Positions 35,129-43,681 of a stretch of 64,000 nucleotides of DNA are shown piece by piece. The notes below the pieces were generated by a model. That model was not told the DNA's origin, did no database searches, and saw nothing but the letters and a program-made list of their open reading frames with translations. Position numbers and translations under genes: made by a program. The stretch spans positions 243,290-307,289 of the forward strand of contig BTQZ01000001.1 of the NCBI GenBank assembly GCA_036986135.1. The letters are read 5' to 3'. The first letter of the stretch is position 1; every line of letters begins with the position of its first letter. The stretch is from JADFRG01 sp036986135 (GTDB lineage: Bacteria; Chloroflexota; Anaerolineae; Anaerolineales; E44-bin32).

Positions 35129-36091
35129 GTGGCGGAACACCCATCGGGGGCCATCCCTTCACTGTGTAAGGCTGCAATGGGAGTCGGGCCGCAGGAGGTA
35201 TCATCTCGTGCACGCCGTATGACTGCCCAATCGAGATCAAGCAACCAGATCGCGAATGAGACCCTCGAGGCCTACCGCGCCAAAACTTACCTGTGTGACC
35301 GCAGGCTAGGCACCATAGAGCAGGCCGTTGAATTTGTGCAGGAACGCGGCTTCGTCTTCTTCTGGCCCATCAAGGACATCGAGTTTCCGAGCCTGTGGAC
35401 GGCGGTAGCCGGGGATCGGATGGTGGCCTCCGAGCACGACGACCCGGGCCATGTAACTTGGGGCTGGAAGGACCAGATGCTTGGGAAGCGCAAATGGTAT
35501 TACGCCAAATTACTTCGCAAGAAGGCGACACTCATTTCCCTGAAGGTTGCTCCTTACTTCTATGCGCTCACCGAAAACTATGGGGATCCGGATAGTGACT
35601 ATCTCGTTCAGTACGAGGCCGGCCGTCTGAAGCAGGAGAACAAGCGCGTCTATGAGGCGCTGCTCCGCCTAGGGCCGATGGATACCGTAGCTCTTCGCCG
35701 CAAAGTCGGGCTGACCAGCAAAGGCAGCAAGTATCGATTCGAGCGGGCGCTGGTTGAGCTGCAAAAGGACATGAAGATCCTGCCGGTCGGAGTAGCGGAA
35801 GCCGGCGCCTGGAACTATGCCTTCATCTACGATATCGTGCCGCGCCATCTTCCAGACCTGCCAGACCGAGCTCGGCGAATCACTGAATCGGAGGCGCGAC
35901 TAAAGCTGACCGAGCTCTACTTTCGCTCGGTAGGGGCCGCCTCTACAGAAGAGATTGGCAAAGTGTTCGGGTGGCGCAAGGCGCAGCTGAGGGTGGTTGT
36001 TCAGCAGGCGGAGCAGGCGGGATGGGTGCGCAGTGGGGTTAGGCGCGAGAACTCCGGCGAAGAGCTGATCGCCCTATCCGAACTACTCTAG
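35129..36091 (+). CDS. AlkZ-related winged-helix protein
   Basis: A 320-residue protein of the family annotated as AlkZ-related (YcaQ/HTH_42 superfamily of DNA glycosylases that unhook crosslinks). The strongly conserved block RGFVFFWPIKDIEFPSLW (about 70-87) followed by DDPGHVTWGWKDQMLGKRKW is visible, with winged-helix-like segments about 170-215 and 250-300. The QxQ catalytic motif of true AlkZ is not evident, so glycosylase activity is not assured. GTG at 35129 is 6-7 nt after AAGGGAGG and is the better-supported start by ribosome binding site. However, the first 30 residues are low-complexity and ATG at 35219 is an alternative. Confidence 0.75.
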   Translation: MAEHPSGAIPSLCKAAMGVGPQEVSSRARRMTAQSRSSNQIANETLEAYRAKTYLCDRRLGTIEQAVEFVQERGFVFFWPIKDIEFPSLWTAVAGDRMVASEHDDPGHVTWGWKDQMLGKRKWYYAKLLRKKATLISLKVAPYFYALTENYGDPDSDYLVQYEAGRLKQENKRVYEALLRLGPMDTVALRRKVGLTSKGSKYRFERALVELQKDMKILPVGVAEAGAWNYAFIYDIVPRHLPDLPDRARRITESEARLKLTELYFRSVGAASTEEIGKVFGWRKAQLRVVVQQAEQAGWVRSGVRRENSGEELIALSELL

Positions 36092-36397
36092 GGCAACCCG
36101 ACTGGTAAATTCCTTTGAAGCCTTTCGAGGCGACTCGATCATCGCGTTTGGACGCTGCGCAGCGCCCGGTTCGTCAGTATTCTGGTGTTGGCGATCGTGC
36201 TGGTTGGCACGCATTTGCTTGTGCGTACGCACGCTCCGGATTCCCGAACCCGAGCTCTCCCCGTTTCTCGGTTCTCAAAGCGCTGGACTATAATCCAAGC
36301 ATTCACCGACTCGTAAGAAAAGTAGGCCCCATTAGCTCAAAGCTCTAGACGCGGCCTCAGCAAGACTGCGTCTGCAACATCAAGAAGGGATACTCGG
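36092..36397. other. 306-bp gap between the AlkZ-related and SDR genes
   Basis: No convincing gene. One frame reads a single hydrophobic helix (about 36165-36225) but has a stop just upstream and no start or Shine-Dalgarno sequence. An AAGGGA lies before the SDR start at the right end. Confidence 0.5.
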
Positions 36398-37114
36398 ATG
36401 CCTGATTTCAAGGACCGTGTGGTCGTGGTTTCTGGCGCGGCTGGGAACCTGGGCGGAGTGGTTTCGCATGCCTTCGCCGCTTTGGGCGCGCACATGGGCC
36501 TCCTGGACCGAAGGCCTGGCCGTCTCCAGGAAGTCTGCGGCCAACTGGCGAATGATGCGTCCCATTTGCTCATTGGAACGGTTGATATGACAGACGCGGA
36601 TTCGGTTGAAAACAGCTTTCAGCAAGTCATAGACAAACATGGTCGCGTGGATATTCTCATCAATGCCATCGGCGGGTTTCGAGGCGGTACTCCGATTCAT
36701 GAAACCAGCCTGGAAGCCTGGGACTTCATGTTCGACCTGAACGCACGCTCGGTGTTCCTCTCTTGCCGAGCCGCCGTGCCGCAGATGCTTAAGCAAGGCA
36801 GTGGAAAGATCGTAAACATCGGGGCCAGGCCAGGCGTGAAAGGCGCAGCGAATGCGGGTGCCTACTCAGGGGCCAAGAGCGCTGTGATCCGACTTACGGA
36901 GAGCTTGTCTGAAGAGCTGAAAGAGCAGGGGATCAACGTCAACTGTGTGCTTCCGGGCCATATCGATACGCCCGAGAACCGAGAACAAACACCTGAGGCG
37001 GACTTTTCGCGTTGGGTGGCGCCCTCGGCCGTTACGGAAGTGATCCTATTTCTTGCCTCGGAGGCGGCCAGTGCAGTTCACGGAGCCGCCATCCCGGCCT
37101 ACGGCACCGGTTGA
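36398..37114 (+). CDS. SDR-family protein with altered catalytic Ser
   Basis: A 238-residue short-chain dehydrogenase/reductase fold. The nucleotide-binding loop is VVSGAAGNLGGVV (Gly-rich, variant of TGxxxGxG), NAIGG corresponds to the NNAG motif, and the active-site Tyr156 and Lys160 are in AYSGAK. The position 13 residues before Tyr, normally the catalytic Ser, is Ala143 (VNIGARPG). It may still bind NAD(P) but catalysis would need another residue, or the protein reduces an activated substrate. AAGGGA precedes the ATG. The next gene starts 35 bp later on the same strand. Confidence 0.85.
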   Translation: MPDFKDRVVVVSGAAGNLGGVVSHAFAALGAHMGLLDRRPGRLQEVCGQLANDASHLLIGTVDMTDADSVENSFQQVIDKHGRVDILINAIGGFRGGTPIHETSLEAWDFMFDLNARSVFLSCRAAVPQMLKQGSGKIVNIGARPGVKGAANAGAYSGAKSAVIRLTESLSEELKEQGINVNCVLPGHIDTPENREQTPEADFSRWVAPSAVTEVILFLASEAASAVHGAAIPAYGTG

Positions 37115-37149
37115 GCTGAGTGAACCGAGATCGATGAGAGTGCGGACAA

Positions 37150-37887
37150 TTGACTGAGCGCGTAACCTTCTTGACCGAAGGTGGAAACGTGCTGCCGGCG
37201 CTGACCGAAGATCAAATGCGAGAGGTGGATCGCATCGCCATGGAAGACTTCGGGCTCGGAGTGCTGCAGATGATGGAGAATGCCGGCCGCAACCTGGCGC
37301 TGCACGCCATCGAGAATGTGGACGACCCAAACGCCGAGATCGTCATCCTGGCGGGATCCGGAGGAAACGGCGGAGGAGGCATCAGTTGCGCACGCCATCT
37401 TCGAAATCGCGGGTATCTTGTCCGGCTTCTTCTAACCAAGGATCCATCCGAGCTGCGCGGCTCTGCCGCCGCTCAATTCCACATCGTAGAGCAGGCCGGC
37501 CTCAGGGCGACCCCCGCCTCGGAGGCCGAAGAGTGTATTCAGCAGGCAACGTTAGTGATCGATGCGCTCATTGGCTACAGTCTCAACGGTGCGCCGCGGG
37601 GAATAACCAAGAATCTGATTGAGACGGTCAATGAGTTCTCAGACCGGACACTATCGCTGGATATTCCCTCCGGTTTTGATTCAACCAGCGGCGAGACCCC
37701 CGGTGTGTCGATCAAGCCGCACCATACGCTGACGTTGGCCTTGCCTAAGACCGGTCTCCGCAAAGTTTCCGGTGAGCTTTATGTTGCGGATATCGGGATC
37801 CCGCCGGAGGTCTACGCACCCCTTGGAATAGCCCTTGAACCCTTTTTTGGAGCTGCCTACTGGGTGCGTATTACGATAGCGGAGTGA
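37150..37887 (+). CDS. nnrE: NAD(P)H-hydrate epimerase (YjeF N-terminal domain)
   Basis: A 245-residue metabolite-repair enzyme that interconverts the R and S forms of hydrated NAD(P)H. Family motifs are MENAGRNLA, GSGGNGGGGISCARHL (nucleotide loop), DALIGYSLNGAPRG and LDIPSGFDSTSGE with the conserved Asp. The C-terminal ADP-dependent dehydratase domain often fused to it is absent, so NnrD must be encoded elsewhere. The TTG at 37150 is the first in-frame start after the SDR gene and gives a normal N-terminus (LTEDQMREVDRIAMEDFG). It lies 55 bp before the OsmC-like gene. Confidence 0.88.
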   Translation: MTERVTFLTEGGNVLPALTEDQMREVDRIAMEDFGLGVLQMMENAGRNLALHAIENVDDPNAEIVILAGSGGNGGGGISCARHLRNRGYLVRLLLTKDPSELRGSAAAQFHIVEQAGLRATPASEAEECIQQATLVIDALIGYSLNGAPRGITKNLIETVNEFSDRTLSLDIPSGFDSTSGETPGVSIKPHHTLTLALPKTGLRKVSGELYVADIGIPPEVYAPLGIALEPFFGAAYWVRITIAE

Positions 37888-37942
37888 GAAAGAGTGGAGA
37901 AGGAGATCGGTCGAGTTTGATTGCACCGAAAAGGAGCCTATC

Positions 37943-38362
37943 TTGGAAGTAACAGCACGAAATGTAATTGGCTATCAGGTGGAGATAGACGCCGCAGGAC
38001 ATCATCTGCACGCGGACGAAAGCCTGGAAGGCGGGCCTACCACCGGCCCCGACCCCTACGCGCTGCTCCTGGCCTCACTAGCGGCATGCAAGGCGATGAC
38101 CGTGCGCATGTACGCCAACCGCAAAGGCTGGCCGCTGGAAGCGATAAATGTAAGCTTGAGCATCGCGAAGATCTTCGCAAGAGACTGCGAAGACTGTGAG
38201 AGCGATGCAGACGCCAAGGTTGATATCATTGAAGAAGAGCTTTCCTTTGAAGGCGATCTGACAGATGAGCAGCGGGAGAAGTTGGCCTGGATCGCCGATC
38301 GCTGCCCGGTGCATCGAACCCTGACCAGCGAAACCAAGTTTCGGCAGAAAGTTGCGGCTTAG
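37943..38362 (+). CDS. OsmC-family protein
   Basis: A 139-residue OsmC/Ohr-fold protein. The two reactive cysteines of the family are visible: one in LLASLAACKAMTVRMYANRK (about Cys52) and one in DRCPVHRTLTSE (about Cys124). An extra CEDC pair lies in the middle (RDCEDCESDADAKV), possibly a metal or redox site. OsmC/Ohr proteins reduce organic hydroperoxides. The TTG at 37943 is supported by AAGGAG 7 nt upstream. It precedes the pentose phosphate operon, which supplies NADPH, so a redox-protection role fits, but this is inference. Confidence 0.88.
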   Translation: MEVTARNVIGYQVEIDAAGHHLHADESLEGGPTTGPDPYALLLASLAACKAMTVRMYANRKGWPLEAINVSLSIAKIFARDCEDCESDADAKVDIIEEELSFEGDLTDEQREKLAWIADRCPVHRTLTSETKFRQKVAA

Positions 38363-38481
38363 TAGCAGAACCGAACCAACTCTGTTACCCGAGGTCGAGA
38401 GCACGCCCGCACTGCAAGGCACATGCGGTCGCGGGTATTTCCGAAGCGGGTTGGTATCATTACTGCGGATTTGAGATCATC

Positions 38482-41280
38482 ATGACAAAACTCCAGGAAC
38501 TGGCCAAACTGGGTCAATCCGTTTGGTATGACAACATCCGGCGAGCCCTGCTTGATTCGGGCGAGATGGCGGATCTGATCGGGCAGGGGGTCACTGGAGT
38601 GACTTCCAACCCAACCATCTTTGAAAAAGCCATAGCTGGGAGCACGGACTACGATGAAGCGCTCCATGAGCTCGTTGAGGGCGGACTCGAGGTGGCGCAG
38701 ATTTATGAAAGGCTGGTTCTGGACGACATCGCACGGACCGCAGATCTGCTGCGTCCAGTCTATGACCAAACACACGGGATCGACGGATTCATAAGCATTG
38801 AAGTCAATCCGATGCTGGCATACGACACTCAGGGGACGGTGTTGGAGGCCAAGCAGCTATTCGAAGACCTGGGGCGGCCGAATGTGTTGATCAAAGTTCC
38901 CGCCACCACAGAAGGTGTGGCGGCGATCCGCAACCTCATCGGCGAAGGCATCAACGTCAACGTGACGCTGATATTCTCGATCGAGAACTACTCCGATGTC
39001 GCGGAGGCCTATCTTGCCGGCCTCGAGGATCGTTTGGCGGCCGGCTCACAAGATCTGGAGATCGCCTCGGTTGCGTCTTTTTTTGTCAGCCGCGTAGACA
39101 CCGCGGTCGATCGAGCACTGGGAGGCATCGGTGCCGGAGCCTCTGCCGCCTCTGAGCTCAAGAGCAGGGCGGGAGTTGCAAACGCAAAGATAGCCTATGC
39201 GCGATACAAGGAGATCTATAGCGGAGACCGGTGGGAGCGGCTGGCGGCAAACGGCGCGCGGGTTCAGCGCCCGCTATGGGCCAGCACGAGTACGAAGATT
39301 CCGACCTTGCCGGATACGCTTTACGTCGACTCGCTCATCGGGCCAGATACCGTCAACACGATCCCGCCCGCCACCCTTCAAGCTTTCATGGACCATGGCA
39401 CGGTCTCGCGATCCCTGGATGATGACCTTGAATCGGCCGTGGCTCATATGGAACGGCTGTCTGCCATGGGACTCGACCTGGCCAGCATAACGGACGACCT
39501 TCAGGAGGAAGGAGTCTCAGCGTTTGCCCGATCGTTTGATGCCATGATGAATGCCATTGCGCTCAAACGAGAGCGACTGCTGGCGGGTTGGGAGCATATT
39601 TCCGTGAATCTGAATGGCTACGGACCCGCAGTAGATTCTGCGCTGAAGCAGATGGGCCATGAGAAAGTGCTCTCGCGCATCTGGACCCATGACCACACCG
39701 TCTGGAAGCCCGATCCAGATGAAATCTCTAATCGTCTCGGATGGCTAAACACCGCCGAGGTGATGCTCGACAATCTGCACGACCTTCAGCGGCTGACGGA
39801 TTGGGCAAGGGCGGATGGATACGACCAGGCGTTGCTTCTCGGGATGGGTGGTTCGAGTTTGGCGCCAGATGTATTCCTGAAGACTTTCGGCGTTGCGCAG
39901 GGTTTCTTCGAGCTGGAAGTGCTCGACAGTACCGACCCCGGCGCGGTGCTAACCGCTTCCGAGCGCTTTGATCCCGCACGCACCCTGTACATTATCGCCA
40001 CGAAGTCGGGTGGGACGGTCGAGACGCTATCCTTATTCAAGTATTTCTACAATCAAGTGCAAGGTGTGGAAGGACCCGGCAGGACCGGTCCTCATTTCGT
40101 TGCGATTACCGACCCAGGGAGCCGACTGGTCGACCTTGCCAAACAGTTCGACTTCCGGGCCACCTTTCTCAATGACCCGAATATTGGCGGCCGGTATTCG
40201 GCACTGTCATTTTTCGGGCTGGTACCTGCAGCGCTGATGGGGGTCGACGTGGCGCAAGTGCTCGACCGATCGCTGTCCATCGCATGTGCCAGCGAGTCCT
40301 GTGTCGGCGCAGATGACAATCCGGCGGCAAGGCTGGGCGCGGTCTTGGCCGAGCTTGCCCTACAAGGCAGAGACAAGCTCACGCTCGTGGCCGATCCACC
40401 CCTGGAGAGCTTTGGAGACTGGTTGGAGCAGCTGATCGCCGAAAGCACCGGCAAAGAAGGGCGCGGAATCCTTCCGGTGGTCGGAGAGCAGATTGGGGAG
40501 CCGGGATTGTATGGGGAGGACCGCCTCTTCGCATATCTGCGGCTTAACGGCGACAACCGATATGATGCCGCGGTGGAAAAACTGGAGGTCGCGGGCCATC
40601 CGGTGATCCGAATTCGAATCCACGATTTATATGACCTGGGCGGCCAATTCTTTCTCTGGGAAATGGCGACCGCAGTCGCCGGTCATCGGCTCGGCATCAA
40701 TCCCTTCGACCAACCGAACGTCGAGGCCGCCAAGGTGCTGGCCCGCGATTTGATAGAAGCGTATGCCGCGGAAGGCGGGCTGCCTGAGCAGCAGCCAACT
40801 CTGGTCGACTCGACTCTAGAGCTGTACGGTGATGTCGGTGCGGATAATTTGCGCGGCGCGCTATCGGCATTCCTGGGCGAAGCTCAGCCCAATTCCTATA
40901 TCGCAATACAAGCCTATCTACAACCCACTCGCGAGATTTCTGAAAGCCTTCAGGAGATCAGGGCTTCGCTTCGCGCACGCACGCGCTTAGCCACTACGCT
41001 TGGCTTCGGGCCCCGTTACCTGCACTCAACCGGTCAGCTACACAAGGGAGATGCGGGAGCAGGTTCATTCGTCCAGATCACGGCGGACGATGAGCGCGAT
41101 GTGAAGATCCCAGATGATGCGGGTTCGCCGGATGGCTCCCTGAGCTTCGGTACCCTCAAGGCTGCCCAAGCCATGGGCGACCGGAAGGCGCTTGAAGGTG
41201 CGGGCAGGCGCGTGGTCCGGCTCCATATCAAGGGCGATATCCATGAAGGGTTGACCCGCGTCGTTGAGGCGCTGGACTAG
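38482..41280 (+). CDS. tal-pgi: Bifunctional transaldolase / glucose-6-phosphate isomerase
   Basis: A 932-residue fusion. Residues about 1-370 are transaldolase: GVTSNPTIFEKAI, and the Schiff-base Lys138 in NVLIKVPATTEG. From about 370 the PGI domain follows, with LGMGGSSLAPDVF and ATKSGGTVETLSLF (phosphate binding) and, in the last 100 residues, LHSTGQLHKGD and HIKGDIHEGL. It links the non-oxidative pentose pathway (sedoheptulose-7-P plus glyceraldehyde-3-P) to fructose-6-P/glucose-6-P interconversion. Such fusions are known in several bacteria. It is the first gene of a compact six-gene pentose phosphate set. Confidence 0.95.
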   Translation: MTKLQELAKLGQSVWYDNIRRALLDSGEMADLIGQGVTGVTSNPTIFEKAIAGSTDYDEALHELVEGGLEVAQIYERLVLDDIARTADLLRPVYDQTHGIDGFISIEVNPMLAYDTQGTVLEAKQLFEDLGRPNVLIKVPATTEGVAAIRNLIGEGINVNVTLIFSIENYSDVAEAYLAGLEDRLAAGSQDLEIASVASFFVSRVDTAVDRALGGIGAGASAASELKSRAGVANAKIAYARYKEIYSGDRWERLAANGARVQRPLWASTSTKIPTLPDTLYVDSLIGPDTVNTIPPATLQAFMDHGTVSRSLDDDLESAVAHMERLSAMGLDLASITDDLQEEGVSAFARSFDAMMNAIALKRERLLAGWEHISVNLNGYGPAVDSALKQMGHEKVLSRIWTHDHTVWKPDPDEISNRLGWLNTAEVMLDNLHDLQRLTDWARADGYDQALLLGMGGSSLAPDVFLKTFGVAQGFFELEVLDSTDPGAVLTASERFDPARTLYIIATKSGGTVETLSLFKYFYNQVQGVEGPGRTGPHFVAITDPGSRLVDLAKQFDFRATFLNDPNIGGRYSALSFFGLVPAALMGVDVAQVLDRSLSIACASESCVGADDNPAARLGAVLAELALQGRDKLTLVADPPLESFGDWLEQLIAESTGKEGRGILPVVGEQIGEPGLYGEDRLFAYLRLNGDNRYDAAVEKLEVAGHPVIRIRIHDLYDLGGQFFLWEMATAVAGHRLGINPFDQPNVEAAKVLARDLIEAYAAEGGLPEQQPTLVDSTLELYGDVGADNLRGALSAFLGEAQPNSYIAIQAYLQPTREISESLQEIRASLRARTRLATTLGFGPRYLHSTGQLHKGDAGAGSFVQITADDERDVKIPDDAGSPDGSLSFGTLKAAQAMGDRKALEGAGRRVVRLHIKGDIHEGLTRVVEALD

Positions 41281-41318
41281 GCGGATCGGACCCCCCCCAT
41301 CTACGGAGAACATAAACG

Positions 41319-42065
41319 TTGATCCGAGCAATGATCTTCGATCTGGATGGTACGTTGGTGCAGACCGAGAGGCTCAAAGCAATCTCCTACGCACGCGCGG
41401 CGATCGAGCTCGGTCCGAAAGACCTTCGCGAAGAGCAGGTGATCGAGGCCTTTAAGGAGGTGGTCGGTCTCCCCCGACGGAAGGTCGCTCAACGGCTGGT
41501 TGATCGCTTTCAGCTGCAGGACAAGGCGCGAGAGAGGATGTCGGAGTACCGGGTGGATACTCCCTGGCAAGCATTTATCCAGGCCAGGCTCCGCCACTAT
41601 GACCAGATGTTGGCCGATCCGGAGGTTATCCTTAACCACCAATGGCCGCGTAATCTGGCCGTCCTGGAAATGGCGCGTGCCAATCAGTGTCGCATTGGCT
41701 TGGCGACCATGTCCCGCTGTCGGCAAGCGACGCGCGTGCTTCAGATCTTGGACCTGCAGCGCTCATTTGATTTCATCGCCAGCAGAGATGACGTAGAGAT
41801 AGGAAAGCCCGACCCGGAAATATACGAGCTGGTATCGCGCGAGCTGGAAGTTGACGCTGCGGAGTGCTTGGTATTGGAGGACTCGCCCTCGGGTGTTGCG
41901 GCGGCAATCGCGGCAGGCATGTGGTGCATCGCCGTGACCACTCCCTTCACTCATGATGGCGTCCACGAGCAGGCCCTGCTTCCCTCTGAGTGGATCGTGG
42001 ACGAACCTGAGCAGGTAATGGAGGTGGTGGACCGGATGCTGGAAGCGCGTCGGCTGGATGATTGA
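41319..42065 (+). CDS. HAD-superfamily phosphatase / beta-phosphoglucomutase-like
   Basis: A 248-residue HAD hydrolase with motif I FDLDGTLVQTE (nucleophile Asp and acid/base Asp), motif II around LATMSR, motif III Lys within GKPDPEIY, and motif IV LVLEDSPSGVAAA. The cap is alpha-helical (class C1), which places it near beta-phosphoglucomutase and small sugar phosphatases. TTG at 41319 is preceded by GGAG at a normal distance. Its last codons overlap the rpiA start, so it is part of the pentose phosphate operon; a sugar-phosphate substrate is likely but not shown. Confidence 0.88.
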   Translation: MIRAMIFDLDGTLVQTERLKAISYARAAIELGPKDLREEQVIEAFKEVVGLPRRKVAQRLVDRFQLQDKARERMSEYRVDTPWQAFIQARLRHYDQMLADPEVILNHQWPRNLAVLEMARANQCRIGLATMSRCRQATRVLQILDLQRSFDFIASRDDVEIGKPDPEIYELVSRELEVDAAECLVLEDSPSGVAAAIAAGMWCIAVTTPFTHDGVHEQALLPSEWIVDEPEQVMEVVDRMLEARRLDD

Positions 42066-42744
42066 AGCCCATAAGGAAGCCGCCGCGCTCAAGGCGGTTG
42101 AGTTCGTCGAGCCCGGAATGATCATCGGTCTGGGCTCCGGAAGCACTGCAATCTATGCCGTGCGTGAGATCGCGCTCAGGTTCAACGAGGGTGAGCTCGA
42201 TGGGATCCTCGGGGTGCCGACCTCTATGCAGGTTGCGCAAGAGGCCAGGGAATTGGGGATTCCCCTGACGGCGCTGGACGACCATCCGCAAGTGGACCTG
42301 ACCATTGATGGCGCGGATGAAGTCGATCCGCAGCTTGATCTCATAAAGGGCGGAGGGGGCGCGCTGCTGCGGGAAAAAATCGTTGCGCAGGCAAGCCGGA
42401 GAGAGATCATTGTGGTGGATGATACGAAGCTTTCGGACAAATTAGGCGCTCGCTTTGCCCTGCCGGTCGAAGTGCTGCCATTTGGCTGGGCTCCAGAGGC
42501 CGCCTATCTCGAATCTCTTGGAGCCTCTGTTACGCTGAGGGAGACCCAAGGTGGAGAACCTGCTGTAACGGATCAGGGGAACTGGATCCTCGATGCTGAA
42601 TTTGGACCCATAAAAAGCCCCCGCGCTCTCTCGGACCAGCTCGACCAGCGGGCAGGTGTTGCGGCGCATGGTTTGTTCATCGGACTGGCAACCGATCTTA
42701 TGGTCGGCGGCAGTGACGGCGTGCGCCATTTGGATAAATCCTAA
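42058..42744 (+). CDS. rpiA: Ribose-5-phosphate isomerase A
   Basis: A 228-residue enzyme interconverting ribose-5-P and ribulose-5-P. Family motifs are GLGSGSTAIYAV (phosphate loop), LTIDGADEVDPQLDLIKGGGGALLREKIVA with the catalytic Asp and Glu, VVDDTKLSDKLG with the phosphate-binding Lys, and the C-terminal GLFIGLATDLMVGG. The ATG overlaps the end of the HAD gene by 8 bp, so translation is coupled. Confidence 0.96.
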   Translation: MIEAHKEAAALKAVEFVEPGMIIGLGSGSTAIYAVREIALRFNEGELDGILGVPTSMQVAQEARELGIPLTALDDHPQVDLTIDGADEVDPQLDLIKGGGGALLREKIVAQASRREIIVVDDTKLSDKLGARFALPVEVLPFGWAPEAAYLESLGASVTLRETQGGEPAVTDQGNWILDAEFGPIKSPRALSDQLDQRAGVAAHGLFIGLATDLMVGGSDGVRHLDKS

Positions 42745-42754
42745 GGAAAATTCT

Positions 42755-43669
42755 ATGCAAATCGGTATGATCGGATTAGGGAAGATGGGCGCAAACATGA
42801 CCACCCGGTTGCTGCAAGGTGGGCACAATGTTGTGGCGTTCGACCGAAATGCTCTCAATGTAGAGGCCGCGGTCGATCAGGGAGCGCAGGGTGTCGCATC
42901 GCTAGGAGAAATGGCCTCCGCACTGAGCGCTCCGCGCGCGGCCTGGGTGATGGTGCCGGCGGGAGCACCGACGGAGGGAGTGATCACGGATCTAGCGGCT
43001 TCATTTGAGCAAGGGGACACCCTCATTGACGGCGGCAACAGCAACTACAAGGACACGATGCGGCGCGCCGAGGCATTGGGCGCACGCGGTTTGCATCTGG
43101 TGGATGTGGGGACCAGCGGAGGGATCTGGGGACTGACTGAAGGCTACAGCATGATGGTGGGGGGCGAAAAAGAGGCGGTGGGCCGGCTCACACCGATATT
43201 GGAAACTCTAGCGCCGGGACCGGACGTGGGCTGGGGCCATGTCGGCCCGAGCGGCTCAGGCCACTTCGTGAAGATGGTTCACAACGGCATCGAGTATGGG
43301 TTGATGCAGGCTTATGCCGAAGGATTCGAAATCCTGCGCAAGAAGGAGCAATTTGATCTGGACTTGCACCAGGTGGCCGAGATATGGCGCTTCGGCAGCG
43401 TGGTACGCTCCTGGTTGCTAGACCTGACCGCGGCCGCTCTTGAGGAGGATGCCTCGCTAAGTGAGCTGGAGGGCTGGGTAGCCGACAGTGGGGAGGGGCG
43501 CTGGACAGTGGCGGACGCAATTGACTTGGACGTGCCGGCGCCAGTGATCACCCTGTCACTCCTCATGCGTCTGGTGAGTCGGCAAGATGAGAGCTATGCA
43601 GCCAAACTGCTGGCGGCCATGCGCAACCAGTTTGGGGGCCATGCGGTGAAGCGGGCCGAAGAGGAATAA
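42755..43669 (+). CDS. gnd: 6-phosphogluconate dehydrogenase, decarboxylating (short form)
   Basis: A 304-residue enzyme that oxidises 6-phosphogluconate to ribulose-5-P and CO2 with NAD(P). It is the short form (about 300 residues) found in many bacteria, versus about 470 in E. coli. Rossmann motif IGMIGLGKMGANM, NSNYKDT, the catalytic region DVGTSGGIWGLTEGYSMMVGG and VGPSGSGHFVKMVHNGIEY with the active-site Lys are visible. The ATG at 42755 follows AAGGAAA and begins exactly at the Rossmann strand. An upstream extension of the frame overlaps rpiA and is not used. Confidence 0.95.
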   Translation: MQIGMIGLGKMGANMTTRLLQGGHNVVAFDRNALNVEAAVDQGAQGVASLGEMASALSAPRAAWVMVPAGAPTEGVITDLAASFEQGDTLIDGGNSNYKDTMRRAEALGARGLHLVDVGTSGGIWGLTEGYSMMVGGEKEAVGRLTPILETLAPGPDVGWGHVGPSGSGHFVKMVHNGIEYGLMQAYAEGFEILRKKEQFDLDLHQVAEIWRFGSVVRSWLLDLTAAALEEDASLSELEGWVADSGEGRWTVADAIDLDVPAPVITLSLLMRLVSRQDESYAAKLLAAMRNQFGGHAVKRAEEE

Positions 43670-43681
43670 CAAGGCAGGACG

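Noticed and set aside
36115..36348. 77-codon frame between the AlkZ-related and SDR genes
   Set aside because: No start signal and no protein-like pattern; the hydrophobic stretch seen here is in another frame that has a stop just upstream.
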